Shown: piece after piece, positions 55,127-63,552 of the stretch
Position numbering within the stretch: the stretch's first letter is position 1
Layout: each line of letters begins with the position of its first letter
NCBI RefSeq assembly: GCF_007858475.1
Contig: NZ_VIGX01000003.1
Span: 62,001-126,000 of the forward strand
Direction of reading: 5' to 3'
DNA length: 64,000 nucleotides
Source: Tsukamurella conjunctivitidis
Lineage (GTDB): Bacteria > Actinomycetota > Actinomycetes > Mycobacteriales > Mycobacteriaceae
Notes under the pieces: model-generated
What the model was told of the DNA's origin: nothing
Seen by the model: the letters and a program-made list of their open reading frames with translations, nothing else
Database searches by the model: none
Made by a program: the position numbers and the translations under genes

Positions 55127-56398
55127 TCAGCCGAAGGCGATGACCAGGATCAACACCAGCAACGCGACCACCGCCACTCCCACCAGCACCAGCACGCCGG
55201 GCGACATTCCGCCCGATGCCGGAGCCTTCGCGGGCTGCGCACGCGGCGCCGGCGGTCGCTGCAGCGCCCCGGACCGGGCGCCGGGGCTCGCGCCGTACAG
55301 CGGCTGCGGCCCCGCGGACGGCGGACCGGGTTGCGGGGCGGCGGGCTGCGGCGGTCGCGCCGTCGGGTAGCTGGGGCGATTCGCCTGCCCGCGGATGCCC
55401 GGCGCGACGCTCCGCTGTGCGGGCAGCGACGGCCTGCCCGCCGTCGCGGGCGGCTGCGGGCCGGACGGGTGCCCGGGCCCGGGCACGTAGCCCGGCGGTG
55501 CGGGGCGCGGCACGGGGCGCGGCGCGGCGCGGCCGACGGGCGCCGTCAGCGCCGACTTCAGCGCGGTCGCGAACTCCTTGCACGTGGCGAACCGCTCCGC
55601 CGGAGTCTTGGCGAGCCCGCGCGCGACCACGGCGTCGACGGCCGGCGGGACGCCCTCCCGGATCTGCGAGATGCGCGGCGGCGGCGCGTTGAAGTGCGCG
55701 TCGATCACCGCGTCGGTGCTCGCACCGGTGTACGGGACCTTGCCCGTGACCAGGTGGAAGAAGGTCGCGGCCAGCGAGTACTGGTCCGAGCGCGGGTCCA
55801 GCTCCTCGCCGCACAGCTGCTCCGGCGAGGCGTAGGCGAGCGTCGCGAGGACGGTGCCGACGGCCGTGAGCTGCGAGGTGTCCTCGCCGCCCTTGGCGAC
55901 CCCGAAGTCGGTGAGCAGCGCCCGCCGCTCCTCGCCGTCGTCCTCGTCGTCGGGAGCCGCGACCAGGATGTTCGCGGGCTTGATGTCGCGGTGCAGCAGC
56001 CCGGCGCGGTGCGCCCGGTCCAGCCCGCGCCCGATCTGGCCGATGATCTCGACCGCGACGGCGGGCGGCAACCCGCCCGGGTTGCGCTTGAGCAGCACCG
56101 CGCAGTCGTCGCCCTCGACGTACTGCATCGCGATCCACAGCCGCGCGCCCTCCGTGCCGCGGTTGTAGATCGTGACCACGTTGGGGTGATCGAGCCGGGC
56201 TGCGAGCTCGGCCTCGCGCAGGAAACGCTTGCGGAAGGCCTCGTCGCCCGAGTAGCCGGCCCCCAGGACCTTGAGGGCGTCGTACCGGGGCAGCTCGGGG
56301 TGCTTGGCGAGGTAGACGGAGCCCATGCCGCCGGATCCGAGGCGTCGCTCGATCCGATAACCGCCGATCACCGTCCCGGGTGCGAGTTCGTCACTCAT
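55127..56398 (-). CDS. membrane-anchored Ser/Thr protein kinase (PknB-type)
   Basis: 423 residues. The kinase domain (about 13-280) has the glycine loop RLGSGGMGSVYLAKH, the ATP-binding Lys in DALKVLG, the catalytic loop LLHRDIKPANIL, TDFGVAKGG and YASPEQLCGEELDPRSDQYS. A Pro/Gly-rich linker (about 290-395) leads to one C-terminal transmembrane helix (SPGVLVLVGVAVVALLVLIL) with almost nothing outside the cell, so no extracellular sensor. Compared with typical kinases an acidic insert DDEDDGEE sits before the DFG loop. It lies between dnaE1 and an ABC exporter; its substrates are not indicated. Confidence 0.93.
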   Translation of the reverse strand: MSDELAPGTVIGGYRIERRLGSGGMGSVYLAKHPELPRYDALKVLGAGYSGDEAFRKRFLREAELAARLDHPNVVTIYNRGTEGARLWIAMQYVEGDDCAVLLKRNPGGLPPAVAVEIIGQIGRGLDRAHRAGLLHRDIKPANILVAAPDDEDDGEERRALLTDFGVAKGGEDTSQLTAVGTVLATLAYASPEQLCGEELDPRSDQYSLAATFFHLVTGKVPYTGASTDAVIDAHFNAPPPRISQIREGVPPAVDAVVARGLAKTPAERFATCKEFATALKSALTAPVGRAAPRPVPRPAPPGYVPGPGHPSGPQPPATAGRPSLPAQRSVAPGIRGQANRPSYPTARPPQPAAPQPGPPSAGPQPLYGASPGARSGALQRPPAPRAQPAKAPASGGMSPGVLVLVGVAVVALLVLILVIAFG

Positions 56399-56497
56399 GT
56401 CCGTCGCTTCTGCCCCATGTCGTCCGTTCCGTCGAGCACCAGCGTAACCCGCTCGCGCAGCGGCGCCCCGTCGGCGAGTACTTCACCGACTCGCGCG

Positions 56498-58327
56498 TCA
56501 GATCTCCACGCCCTCGAACTGCGCCCGGTACAGCCCGGCGTAGTGTCCGCCCGCCGCGAGCAGCTCGTCGTGCGAACCCTGCTCGACGATCCGACCGTGG
56601 TCCATCACGACGATGACGTCCGCGTCGCGGATGGTCGAAAGGCGATGCGCGATGACGAAGCTCGTACGGTCGGCGCGGAGGGCGTGCATCGCGCGCTGCA
56701 ACAGCACCTCCGTGCGGGTGTCCACCGAGCTGGTCGCCTCGTCGAGGATGAGGATGGCCGGCTCGGCGAGGAAGGCCCGCGCGATCGTGATGAGCTGCCG
56801 CTCACCCGCGGAGACGCTGCCCGACTCGTCGTCGAGCACGGTGTCGTAGCCGTCCGGTAAGGAGTGCGCGAAGCGGTCGACGAAGGTGGCGCGCGCTGCG
56901 GCGTAGACCTCCTCGTCGGTCGCGTCCAGGCGGCCGTAGCGGATGTTCTCCATGATGGTGCCCTCGAACAGCCAGGTGTCCTGCAGCACCATGCCCATCC
57001 GCCGGCGCAGGTCGGCGCGCTCGACCTCGGCGATGTCGGTCCCGTCGATCGTGATCCGGCCGCCGGTGAGCTCGTAGAACCGCATGATCAGGTTGACCAG
57101 GGTGGTCTTGCCCGCGCCCGTGTGTCCCACCACGGCGACGGTGCGCCCCGGCTCGGCCACGAGGTTCAGTCCTTCGATGAGCGGCTCGTCGCTCTTGTAG
57201 CCGAAGGAGACGTCCTCGAACGCGACCCGGCCACGGGTCGGCTCCGGCAGCGCGCCCGGCCGTTCCGCCGTCTGCTCGTCGGCGTCGAGGATCGCGAAGA
57301 CGCGCTCGGCGGAGGCCACGCCCGACTGCAGCATGTTGACCATCGAGGCCATCTGCGTGACGGGCTGGGTGAACTGGCGCGAGTACTGGATGAAGGCGAT
57401 GACGTCGCCCAGGCTCATGCCGCCCGCCGCGACGCGCAGGCCGCCGACCACGCACACCGCCACGTACTGCAGGTTGCCGACGAACATGCTGATCGGCATG
57501 ACCAGCCCCGAGAGGAACTGCGCCTTGTAGCTCGCCGTCATGAGCGCGTCGTTCTCCTGAGCGAAACGCTCCTGCAGCGCGTCGCCCCGGCCGTAGACGG
57601 TGACCAGATCGTGACCGGTGAAGGCCTCCTCGACCTGGGCGTTGAGCGATCCCGTCGACTTCCACTGCGCCACGAAGTGCTTCTGGCTGCGCTTCATGAT
57701 CTGCCCCGCGAAGATCACGATGAGCGGGATCACGACGACCGCGACCGCGGTGAGCAGCGGCGAGACCACGAGCATCATGATCAGGACCCCGATCACGGTG
57801 AACGCCGAGACGATGAGCTGGCTCAGCGCCTGGGTCAGCGACTGACCGAGGTTGTCGATGTCGTTGGTCACGCGGGAGAGCAACTCGCCGCGGGGCTGCT
57901 TGTCGAAGTAGCTCAGCGGCAGGCGGTTCAGCTTCTCCTCGACCTCGCGCCGCAGCGAGTACATGACCCGCTGCACCGCGCCGTTGAGCAGGTAGCCCTG
58001 CGCGTACTGCAGCACCGCACTCGCGACGAACAGCGCGATCACCCAGGCGAGAATAGTTCCCACCCGGTGGAAGTCGATGCCGGGACCGTGCTGCAGCTGT
58101 GAGCGGAAGCCGTCGTAGATCGCGTCGACCGCGGAGCCCACCACCTTCGGCGCGATCACCGCGGCCGTGACCGACCCGATGGAGAGCAGCACCGCCGCCG
58201 CCATCGCCGAGCGCTGCTCGCGCAGCCGGCCCAGGAGCCGTTTCAACGAGGGCCAGAAGGTCATCGGCTTCTGCGCGGGCGAACCCGCCGTCGCCGCGGC
58301 GGAGGCCCGTGCTCCCGGTCCGGTCAT
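56498..58327 (-). CDS. ABC exporter half-transporter, catalytic-site subunit
   Basis: 609 residues. Six transmembrane helices (about 40-340) with the exporter coupling region LPLSYFDKQPRGELLSRVTND precede an ATPase with Walker A GHTGAGKTT, Q-loop MVLQDTWLFEGT, the degenerate signature SVSAGERQ, canonical Walker B ILILDEATSSVD and H-loop VIAHRLSTI. The partner gene has the opposite pattern, so the two form a heterodimeric multidrug-type exporter (TM287/288, BmrCD, Rv1272c/Rv1273c class). The ATG at 58327 overlaps the partner's stop (ATGA). The substrate is unknown. Confidence 0.94.
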   Translation of the reverse strand: MTGPGARASAAATAGSPAQKPMTFWPSLKRLLGRLREQRSAMAAAVLLSIGSVTAAVIAPKVVGSAVDAIYDGFRSQLQHGPGIDFHRVGTILAWVIALFVASAVLQYAQGYLLNGAVQRVMYSLRREVEEKLNRLPLSYFDKQPRGELLSRVTNDIDNLGQSLTQALSQLIVSAFTVIGVLIMMLVVSPLLTAVAVVVIPLIVIFAGQIMKRSQKHFVAQWKSTGSLNAQVEEAFTGHDLVTVYGRGDALQERFAQENDALMTASYKAQFLSGLVMPISMFVGNLQYVAVCVVGGLRVAAGGMSLGDVIAFIQYSRQFTQPVTQMASMVNMLQSGVASAERVFAILDADEQTAERPGALPEPTRGRVAFEDVSFGYKSDEPLIEGLNLVAEPGRTVAVVGHTGAGKTTLVNLIMRFYELTGGRITIDGTDIAEVERADLRRRMGMVLQDTWLFEGTIMENIRYGRLDATDEEVYAAARATFVDRFAHSLPDGYDTVLDDESGSVSAGERQLITIARAFLAEPAILILDEATSSVDTRTEVLLQRAMHALRADRTSFVIAHRLSTIRDADVIVVMDHGRIVEQGSHDELLAAGGHYAGLYRAQFEGVEI

Positions 58328-60057
58328 GCTGCACTCCCCGCCGTCGCCTGGCTGCCGGCGATCTCCTGATAGGTGGGACAGGTCTCGAGCAGCTCGGCGT
58401 GGGTGCCGTGGCCGACCACCTCGCCGTCCTCGAGGACGAGGATCTGGTCGGCGCCCGCGATCGTCGAGATGCGTTGGCCCACGATGAAGACGGTGGCCTC
58501 CCGCGTGTACGGCCGCAGCGCCGCGCGGAGCTTCGCATCGGTCGCGAGGTCGAGCGCGGAGAAGCTGTCGTCGAAGAGATAGATCGCGGGCTTCGCGACG
58601 AGAGCGCGGGCGATCGCGAGCCGCTGGCGCTGACCGCCCGAGACGTTGGTGCCGCCCTGCGCGATCGGGGCGTCGAGGCCGCCGAGCTCGGCGACGAAGT
58701 CCTCCGCCTGCGCGATGCGCAGGGCCTCGGCGAGTTCCTCGTCGGTGGCCTCCGGGTTGCCGAAGCGGAGGTTGCTCGCGACGGTGCCGCTGAACAGGTA
58801 GCCGCGCTGCGGAACCAGCCCGACATGTCCCCACAGGGCGTCGACGGCCAGGTCCTTCACATCCACCCCGTCGTAGCGCACGGCCCCGGAGGTGGCGTCG
58901 AAGAGCCGCGCCAACAGATTGATCAACGTCGACTTCCCGGAACCGGTCGAGCCGATGATGGCGACGGTCTCCCCCGGCCGGGCCGACAGGTTCACGTTCT
59001 GCAACACCGGTTTCGCGGCGCCGGGGTAGCACATGGTCACGTCGTCGAGGTCGACCGCGCCCGTGATCACGGGAAGCGGATCGGGACGGTCCGGCGGCGC
59101 GACGGTGGAGGTGGTGGCGAGCACGTCGGTGATGCGCTCGGCGGCGACGGAGGCGCGCGGCACCATCATCACCATGAACGTCGCCATCATCACCGACATC
59201 AGGATCTGCATCATGTACTGCATGTAGGCGGTGACGGAGCCGATCTGCGCGGTGCCGTCGGCGATCAGGTGCGCGCCGAACCACCACACCGCCACGGTGG
59301 AGAGGTTGAGCACCAGCATCACCCACGGGAACATGACCGCCATCAGGCGCATGACGCGGACGGAGGCGTCGGTGAGGGCCGTGTTGGCACCGTCGAACCG
59401 CTCCCGCTCGACCGGCTCGCGGACGAAGGCCCGGATCACACGGACGCCCGTGAGTTGTTCGCGCAGAACCTGGTTGACCGAGTCCAGGCGGGTCTGCACG
59501 ACGCGGAAGCCGGGGATCATCTTCGCGATCACCACGCCGAGCACGGCGCCCAGGACCGGCACGGCGACCACCATGAGCCAGGCGAGGCCGGGCTCCTCGC
59601 GCAGCGCCATGAAGACGCCGCCGACGGCCATGAACGGGGCCTGGATCATCATCGACAGCGTCATCAGCACGAGGAGCTGGACCTGCTGCACATCGTTCGT
59701 GGTGCGGGTGATGAGCGAGGCGGCGCCGAAACCGGAGACCTCACGGCCGGAGAAGGTGCGGACCCGCCCGAACAGGGAACGCCGGGTGTCGCGGCCGAAG
59801 GCCATCGCGCTGCGCGCCGCGAAGTAGGTCGCGCCACCCGCGGCGATCACCTGGAACAGGGTGATCACCAACATGATTCCGCCCATGCGCCAGATGTAGC
59901 CGGTGTCGCCGGGCGTGACGCCGAGGTCGATGATCTTGGCGTTGATGCTGGGCAGCACGAGGTTCGCGACGACGCTGACGAGCTGGAAGGCCGCGACGGC
60001 CCACAGCCAGGTGCGGTAGGGCCGCAGGTGCGCGGCGACGAGTCTGAGCAGAGTCAC
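58324..60057 (-). CDS. ABC exporter half-transporter, degenerate-site subunit
   Basis: 577 residues. Six transmembrane helices (about 15-300) are followed by an ATPase with Walker A GSTGSGKST, an intact signature NVSGGQRQRL, Walker B IYLFDDSFSALD in which the catalytic Glu is Asp, and Gln in place of the H-loop His (IVGQRISTI). Such changes mark the non-hydrolysing ATP site of heterodimeric exporters. Its good signature completes the active site of the partner. The GTG at 60057 overlaps the stop of the TetR gene (GTGA), giving a regulator-exporter operon. Confidence 0.94.
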   Translation of the reverse strand: MTLLRLVAAHLRPYRTWLWAVAAFQLVSVVANLVLPSINAKIIDLGVTPGDTGYIWRMGGIMLVITLFQVIAAGGATYFAARSAMAFGRDTRRSLFGRVRTFSGREVSGFGAASLITRTTNDVQQVQLLVLMTLSMMIQAPFMAVGGVFMALREEPGLAWLMVVAVPVLGAVLGVVIAKMIPGFRVVQTRLDSVNQVLREQLTGVRVIRAFVREPVERERFDGANTALTDASVRVMRLMAVMFPWVMLVLNLSTVAVWWFGAHLIADGTAQIGSVTAYMQYMMQILMSVMMATFMVMMVPRASVAAERITDVLATTSTVAPPDRPDPLPVITGAVDLDDVTMCYPGAAKPVLQNVNLSARPGETVAIIGSTGSGKSTLINLLARLFDATSGAVRYDGVDVKDLAVDALWGHVGLVPQRGYLFSGTVASNLRFGNPEATDEELAEALRIAQAEDFVAELGGLDAPIAQGGTNVSGGQRQRLAIARALVAKPAIYLFDDSFSALDLATDAKLRAALRPYTREATVFIVGQRISTIAGADQILVLEDGEVVGHGTHAELLETCPTYQEIAGSQATAGSAA

Positions 60058-60719
60058 TGGGGGCTGGTCCTTCGCTCGGAGGTGGCTGAGCCGGCGGGGC
60101 CGGCGGCGGGGCTGATGTTCGGGGCGGCGATGCCGTCGAGCAGGACGTCGACGATGCGGTCGGGCGCGAGGATCGCGCCCTCGCTGATGTGCGGGTGGCT
60201 GCCCGAGAAGGTGAGCAGGCGCAGGAGGTGGATCGCCTCCTCCGGCGGGACACGCAGCTGATCGGCGTCGTCGCCGATGACGCCGCGGAGCCGGGCCATG
60301 ATCGCCGGGCCGCCGTCCTTCGCCCGACGGTGCGCGTCCCGGTCCCGCGTGTGGGGCGGGGCGACGAGGCCGAGTGCGTCCATGAGCCCGAAGATCCGCT
60401 GGAACCGTCCCTGGACGAGTTCGGTGAACCGGTAGAGCCGTGCCCGCAGCGGCAGCGTGGGATCGATGGCGTCGATCGCGGCGAGCAGGTCGTCCGGATC
60501 GAAGGATTCGAGCATCACCGCATCGAGCAGAGCCTCCTTGGAGTCGAAGACCCGGAAGATGGTGCCCTCGGCGACGCCCGCGTGCTGCGCGATCTGCTTG
60601 GTGGTGGGCACGGCGCCGTAATCCAGCAGCGCGTCCCGAGTAGCGGCGATGAGCGCCGCGCGCCGCTCGTCGGGCGGCAGGTGCGGCGCGCGGGATCGGG
60701 TTTCGTTAGCCGCGGGCAC
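60054..60719 (-). CDS. TetR-family repressor of the ABC exporter operon
   Basis: 221 residues. The HTH region is RRAALIAATRDALLDYGAVP followed by TTKQIAQHAGVAEGTIFRVFDSKEALLDAV. The C-terminal ligand domain (about 80-200) has no recognisable specificity. The start is the GTG at 60719, because TAGTCT ends 7 bases before it; an earlier GTG at 60749 lies inside the operator palindrome. It is the first gene of the operon with both exporter halves and probably represses itself and them until a transported compound binds. Confidence 0.9.
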   Translation of the reverse strand: MPAANETRSRAPHLPPDERRAALIAATRDALLDYGAVPTTKQIAQHAGVAEGTIFRVFDSKEALLDAVMLESFDPDDLLAAIDAIDPTLPLRARLYRFTELVQGRFQRIFGLMDALGLVAPPHTRDRDAHRRAKDGGPAIMARLRGVIGDDADQLRVPPEEAIHLLRLLTFSGSHPHISEGAILAPDRIVDVLLDGIAAPNISPAAGPAGSATSERRTSPQ

Positions 60720-60726
60720 GATGTTG

Positions 60727-60755
60727 AGACTACAGAAGTGAGCGCGCACTCACAA
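60727..60755 (-). promoter_or_regulatory. promoter and operator of the TetR-ABC exporter operon
   Basis: On the minus strand TTGTGA (60755-60750) and TAGTCT (60732-60727) are 17 bases apart, and TAGTCT ends 7 bases before the GTG at 60719. The dyad GTGAGCGCGCACTCAC (60738-60753) covers the -35 edge and the spacer. This is a classic position for TetR repression. Confidence 0.6.
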
Positions 60756-60807
60756 TTGATTTTCCGTTCGCCACGGGCGAATCGGTCGATTGCGGACGCG
60801 GGGCGGT

Positions 60808-62175
60808 TCAGCCGAGGAGGTCGGTGAGCGCGCCGTCGAGGGTCGGGTGCGCGAACCGGAAGCCCGCGGCGGGCAGCACCGTCGACGTTGCGTGCCGCCC
60901 CGTGAGGCCGAGCGCGGGATCGCTCCGCATGCCGATCGCGCCGAGCGCGAGCACCGGCGCCGGCGTCGGCGGGGCGAACGGGCGATGCAGGTGGCGGCGC
61001 AACGCCGTCATGAGGTCGGCGTTGCGGACGGGGTTCGGCGCGGCGGCCACGACCACCCCGTCGGGCAGGTCGACGCCGGGTTCGATGCCGAGGCCGGCCC
61101 GGACCACCGCGAGCCAGTCGTCGCGGTGGATCCAGCTGAACCACTGGCGGCCGTCGCCCAGGCTGCCCCCGAGGAACGCCCGGGTGACGCCGACCATCTT
61201 CGCCATCGCGGGCGAGTCGGTGTCGAGCACGATCGAGGTGCGCAGGATCGTGCGGTGCGCGGTGTCGGCGTCGGCCGACGCCTCCTCCCACGGGCGGGCG
61301 ACGCCCGTCATCTGCGGGAGCCCCGGATCGGGCAGCGGGGTGTCCTCGGTGCACCAGCGCTCCCCCGCGTCGCTCCAGATCGCGGTGGTGCTCGCCTGCA
61401 CCCAGCGGCGGACGCCGCGACCCCGGGCCGCCTCGACGAGGGCGCGCGTGGCATCGACGCGACTGGCCGTGAGCGCGGCGATGTTCGCGGCGGTCGGGCG
61501 GCAGTCGACCAGCTTGCCCGCGAGGTTGATCACCGCGGTGTTCGGCCCGTCGAGCACGGCCGACCACGCCCCGACGGTGCGCCCGTCCCACGTGACCTGC
61601 GGGTACGGCACGTCGGCGCGGATCGACCGGGTGAGGATCGTGACCTCGTGCCCGCGCCGGACCAGGTCCGCCGCGACGCGGCGGCCGAGCGCTCCAGTGC
61701 CGCCGGCGATGACCACGTGGAGCGGGTCGGCGGCGCGCGGCGGGCCGGCGAGCATCGCCAGCCGCGCAAGACTCGTATCGGCGTCGGCGGCGAACCGTCG
61801 GGCGACCATGCGGTCGAAGAACGGTGCCGACGGACCGTCGGCCGTCACCGTCTGCTCGACGACGGTGCCGCCGTCGACCGGACGAAGGGCCCAGCGCAAC
61901 GTCGTGGTCCCCGCCGGCTCGTCCTGCGCGATCGCGAGCGCGCGCTCGGGCTCGAACTCGACGACGGTGGCGGGCGCCGCGAAGCGGCGGTGGATCCACG
62001 CCACACGCAGATCCGGCACCCAGTCCAGGCGCGCGCCGAGCGCGACCGGGTCCCGCAGCGGGGCCGAGACGACGAAGGGCTGCCACCGCGGCAGGCGCTC
62101 CACGTCGACGAGCACGTCCCACAGCGCACGCGCCGGGAGGGCGATGAATCCACTGCTGCGATGCACGGTTGCCAT
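60808..62175 (-). CDS. SRPBCC domain fused to an SDR39U1-type (TIGR01777) epimerase-like protein
   Basis: 455 residues in two parts. Residues about 1-145 are an SRPBCC/START-like ligand-binding domain (HRSSGFIALPARALWDVLVD; TTTLRWALRPVDGG). Residues about 150-455 are an extended SDR with the nucleotide motif VVIAGGTGALGRRVAADLVR, VINLAGKLVDCRPTAANIAA followed by LTASRVDATRALV, and a C-terminal DUF1731-like segment. This fusion is common in actinobacteria; the reaction is not known. The ATG at 62175 follows TAGCGT (62188-62183) by 7 bases, a leaderless layout. Confidence 0.87.
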   Translation of the reverse strand: MATVHRSSGFIALPARALWDVLVDVERLPRWQPFVVSAPLRDPVALGARLDWVPDLRVAWIHRRFAAPATVVEFEPERALAIAQDEPAGTTTLRWALRPVDGGTVVEQTVTADGPSAPFFDRMVARRFAADADTSLARLAMLAGPPRAADPLHVVIAGGTGALGRRVAADLVRRGHEVTILTRSIRADVPYPQVTWDGRTVGAWSAVLDGPNTAVINLAGKLVDCRPTAANIAALTASRVDATRALVEAARGRGVRRWVQASTTAIWSDAGERWCTEDTPLPDPGLPQMTGVARPWEEASADADTAHRTILRTSIVLDTDSPAMAKMVGVTRAFLGGSLGDGRQWFSWIHRDDWLAVVRAGLGIEPGVDLPDGVVVAAAPNPVRNADLMTALRRHLHRPFAPPTPAPVLALGAIGMRSDPALGLTGRHATSTVLPAAGFRFAHPTLDGALTDLLG

Positions 62176-62182
62176 GCCTTCG

Positions 62183-62188
62183 ACGCTA
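62183..62188 (-). promoter_or_regulatory. -10 box TAGCGT of the SRPBCC-SDR gene (leaderless type)
   Basis: TAGCGT on the minus strand, then CGAAGGC (7 bases), then the ATG at 62175. No convincing -35 is seen. Confidence 0.4.
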
Positions 62189-62256
62189 GTTCGCGATGGC
62201 GCGGATTGACTCCGCGATCCCGGAGAGGTTTCTCACATCGTGAGATGTGTCTCGGC

Positions 62257-62853
62257 TCAGGTGTAGGTCACCGCGAGCACGACGCGGCTCGTGCCGTCAT
62301 CCTTCTTCTGGATCGCCATGTCGACGAAGGGACTCGTCGGCCTGGCGAAGACGGTGACGATGTTCCGGCACCGCTCGAGGACTCCGCTCTCGACCGGCCT
62401 GATGACGCTGTAGTCGCCCTCGTACTGTCCCTGCATATTGGCGAACCAGGGCTGCGGGCCCGCGTCGAAGGTTCGTTCCGAACCAGGGAGCTCCGTGAAG
62501 ACGGGCGCCCCCACGGGGGTGGAGCAGTCGGGCGCGAACTCCCGAAGTCGGCGCGCGCCGAGCGTTCCGACGAAGTCGTCGACACCGGCCGTCGGGGCCT
62601 CGAAGACCGCGCTCATGTAGGGATCCATGAAGGCGTCGGTCCGCGACGCGCGGATCACGGTCAACGATTCGGGAAGGGAGGCGCCCGTCCACTCCCGCAC
62701 CGTCTTCCGCAACCCCTTGGCGTCGAGCTCGCGCGGCTTCTCGTCGCCGAAGGTCGCGCACGAGGCGACCACGAAGGCGAGCACCGCCAACACGGCCGTG
62801 CCCGCGACGACGGAGACCAGGCATCCGACCGGGCGCGTTCGCGGCGAGTTCAT
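62257..62853 (-). CDS. putative lipoprotein of unknown function
   Basis: 198 residues, not recognised. The N-terminus MNSPRTRPVGCLVSVVAGTA continues to the lipobox V-A-S-C at residue 32, so the mature protein is probably lipid-anchored outside the membrane. The mature part is soluble-looking, with two cysteines (in APDCSTP and LERCRNI) that could form a disulfide. The ATG at 62853 follows TATCGT by 6 bases with no Shine-Dalgarno. It is monocistronic, between the SDR gene and the membrane-anchored protein. Confidence 0.7.
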   Translation of the reverse strand: MNSPRTRPVGCLVSVVAGTAVLAVLAFVVASCATFGDEKPRELDAKGLRKTVREWTGASLPESLTVIRASRTDAFMDPYMSAVFEAPTAGVDDFVGTLGARRLREFAPDCSTPVGAPVFTELPGSERTFDAGPQPWFANMQGQYEGDYSVIRPVESGVLERCRNIVTVFARPTSPFVDMAIQKKDDGTSRVVLAVTYT

Positions 62854-62859
62854 GTCATC

Positions 62860-62865
62860 ACGATA
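62860..62865 (-). promoter_or_regulatory. -10 box TATCGT of the lipoprotein gene (leaderless type)
   Basis: TATCGT on the minus strand, then GATGAC (6 bases), then the ATG at 62853. GTTAAA (62888-62883), 17 bases upstream, is a weak -35. The surrounding 30 bases are AT-rich. Confidence 0.45.
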
Positions 62866-62883
62866 CAGATGTAGAACAGTAAT

Positions 62884-63552
62884 TTAACGGGCCGGCACCG
62901 GGCGATCGTCGGGGCCCGGAGTCACGGTGTCGGTGTAGGACGGGAGCAGGGCCGAGACGCCGAACCGGGCACCGTCGCGCGGGAGGACCTGCACCGACCG
63001 GACACCGGGTCGACCGGCGACCGCCCGCAGGGCGTCGCCCGTGCCCCACACCACGACGCCGACCACCGCGGGCACCCCGGCGCGCAGCCGGGACGCCGTG
63101 ACCCGCGCGATCGCGTCGCCGCGCGCGCCGGGCGCGACCAGCCCCGGCATCGCCAGCGCGGCGAGCTCGTTCACGGCCGCTACGCCCTCCCTGCTCTGGC
63201 CGGGCGCCACCGCCGCGGTCGGGGTCTGCACGCCCGGGATGCGCACCCGCACCAGCACGCGCCCCACCCGGTCGAGTCCGGCGGCGCGGGTCCACACCTC
63301 GTCGGGCGTCCATTCCGCGGCCGGGGAGAGCAGAGCCCAGCGCCGCTCCCCCGCGGGCGCCGCGCCCAGGGATGCGCGGGCGGCCGCGAGGTACTCCGCG
63401 ACCGCCTGACCGGACTGCGGGCCGAGCCGGTCACCGTCGGGCCGCACATTCCGCACCGGCGTCGCCGAACCCAGCCAGAAGGCCAGCCCCAGGGCGACGA
63501 CGAGCAGCGCGCCCCAGCCCGCTGCCCCGCGGGCGGTCCCAGTGCGGCTCAC
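62884..63552 (-). CDS. membrane-anchored protein of unknown function
   Basis: 222 residues, not recognised. After [14 protein letters not shown] there is one hydrophobic helix (about 15-29, [14 protein letters not shown]), then a mostly extracytoplasmic domain with [20 protein letters not shown] and a run of hydrophobic strands ([28 protein letters not shown]). The GTG at 63552 overlaps the stop of the RluD-type gene (GTGA), so it is cotranscribed with it. No motif suggests an activity. Confidence 0.7.
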   Translation of the reverse strand: MSRTGTARGAAGWGALLVVALGLAFWLGSATPVRNVRPDGDRLGPQSGQAVAEYLAAARASLGAAPAGERRWALLSPAAEWTPDEVWTRAAGLDRVGRVLVRVRIPGVQTPTAAVAPGQSREGVAAVNELAALAMPGLVAPGARGDAIARVTASRLRAGVPAVVGVVVWGTGDALRAVAGRPGVRSVQVLPRDGARFGVSALLPSYTDTVTPGPDDRPVPAR

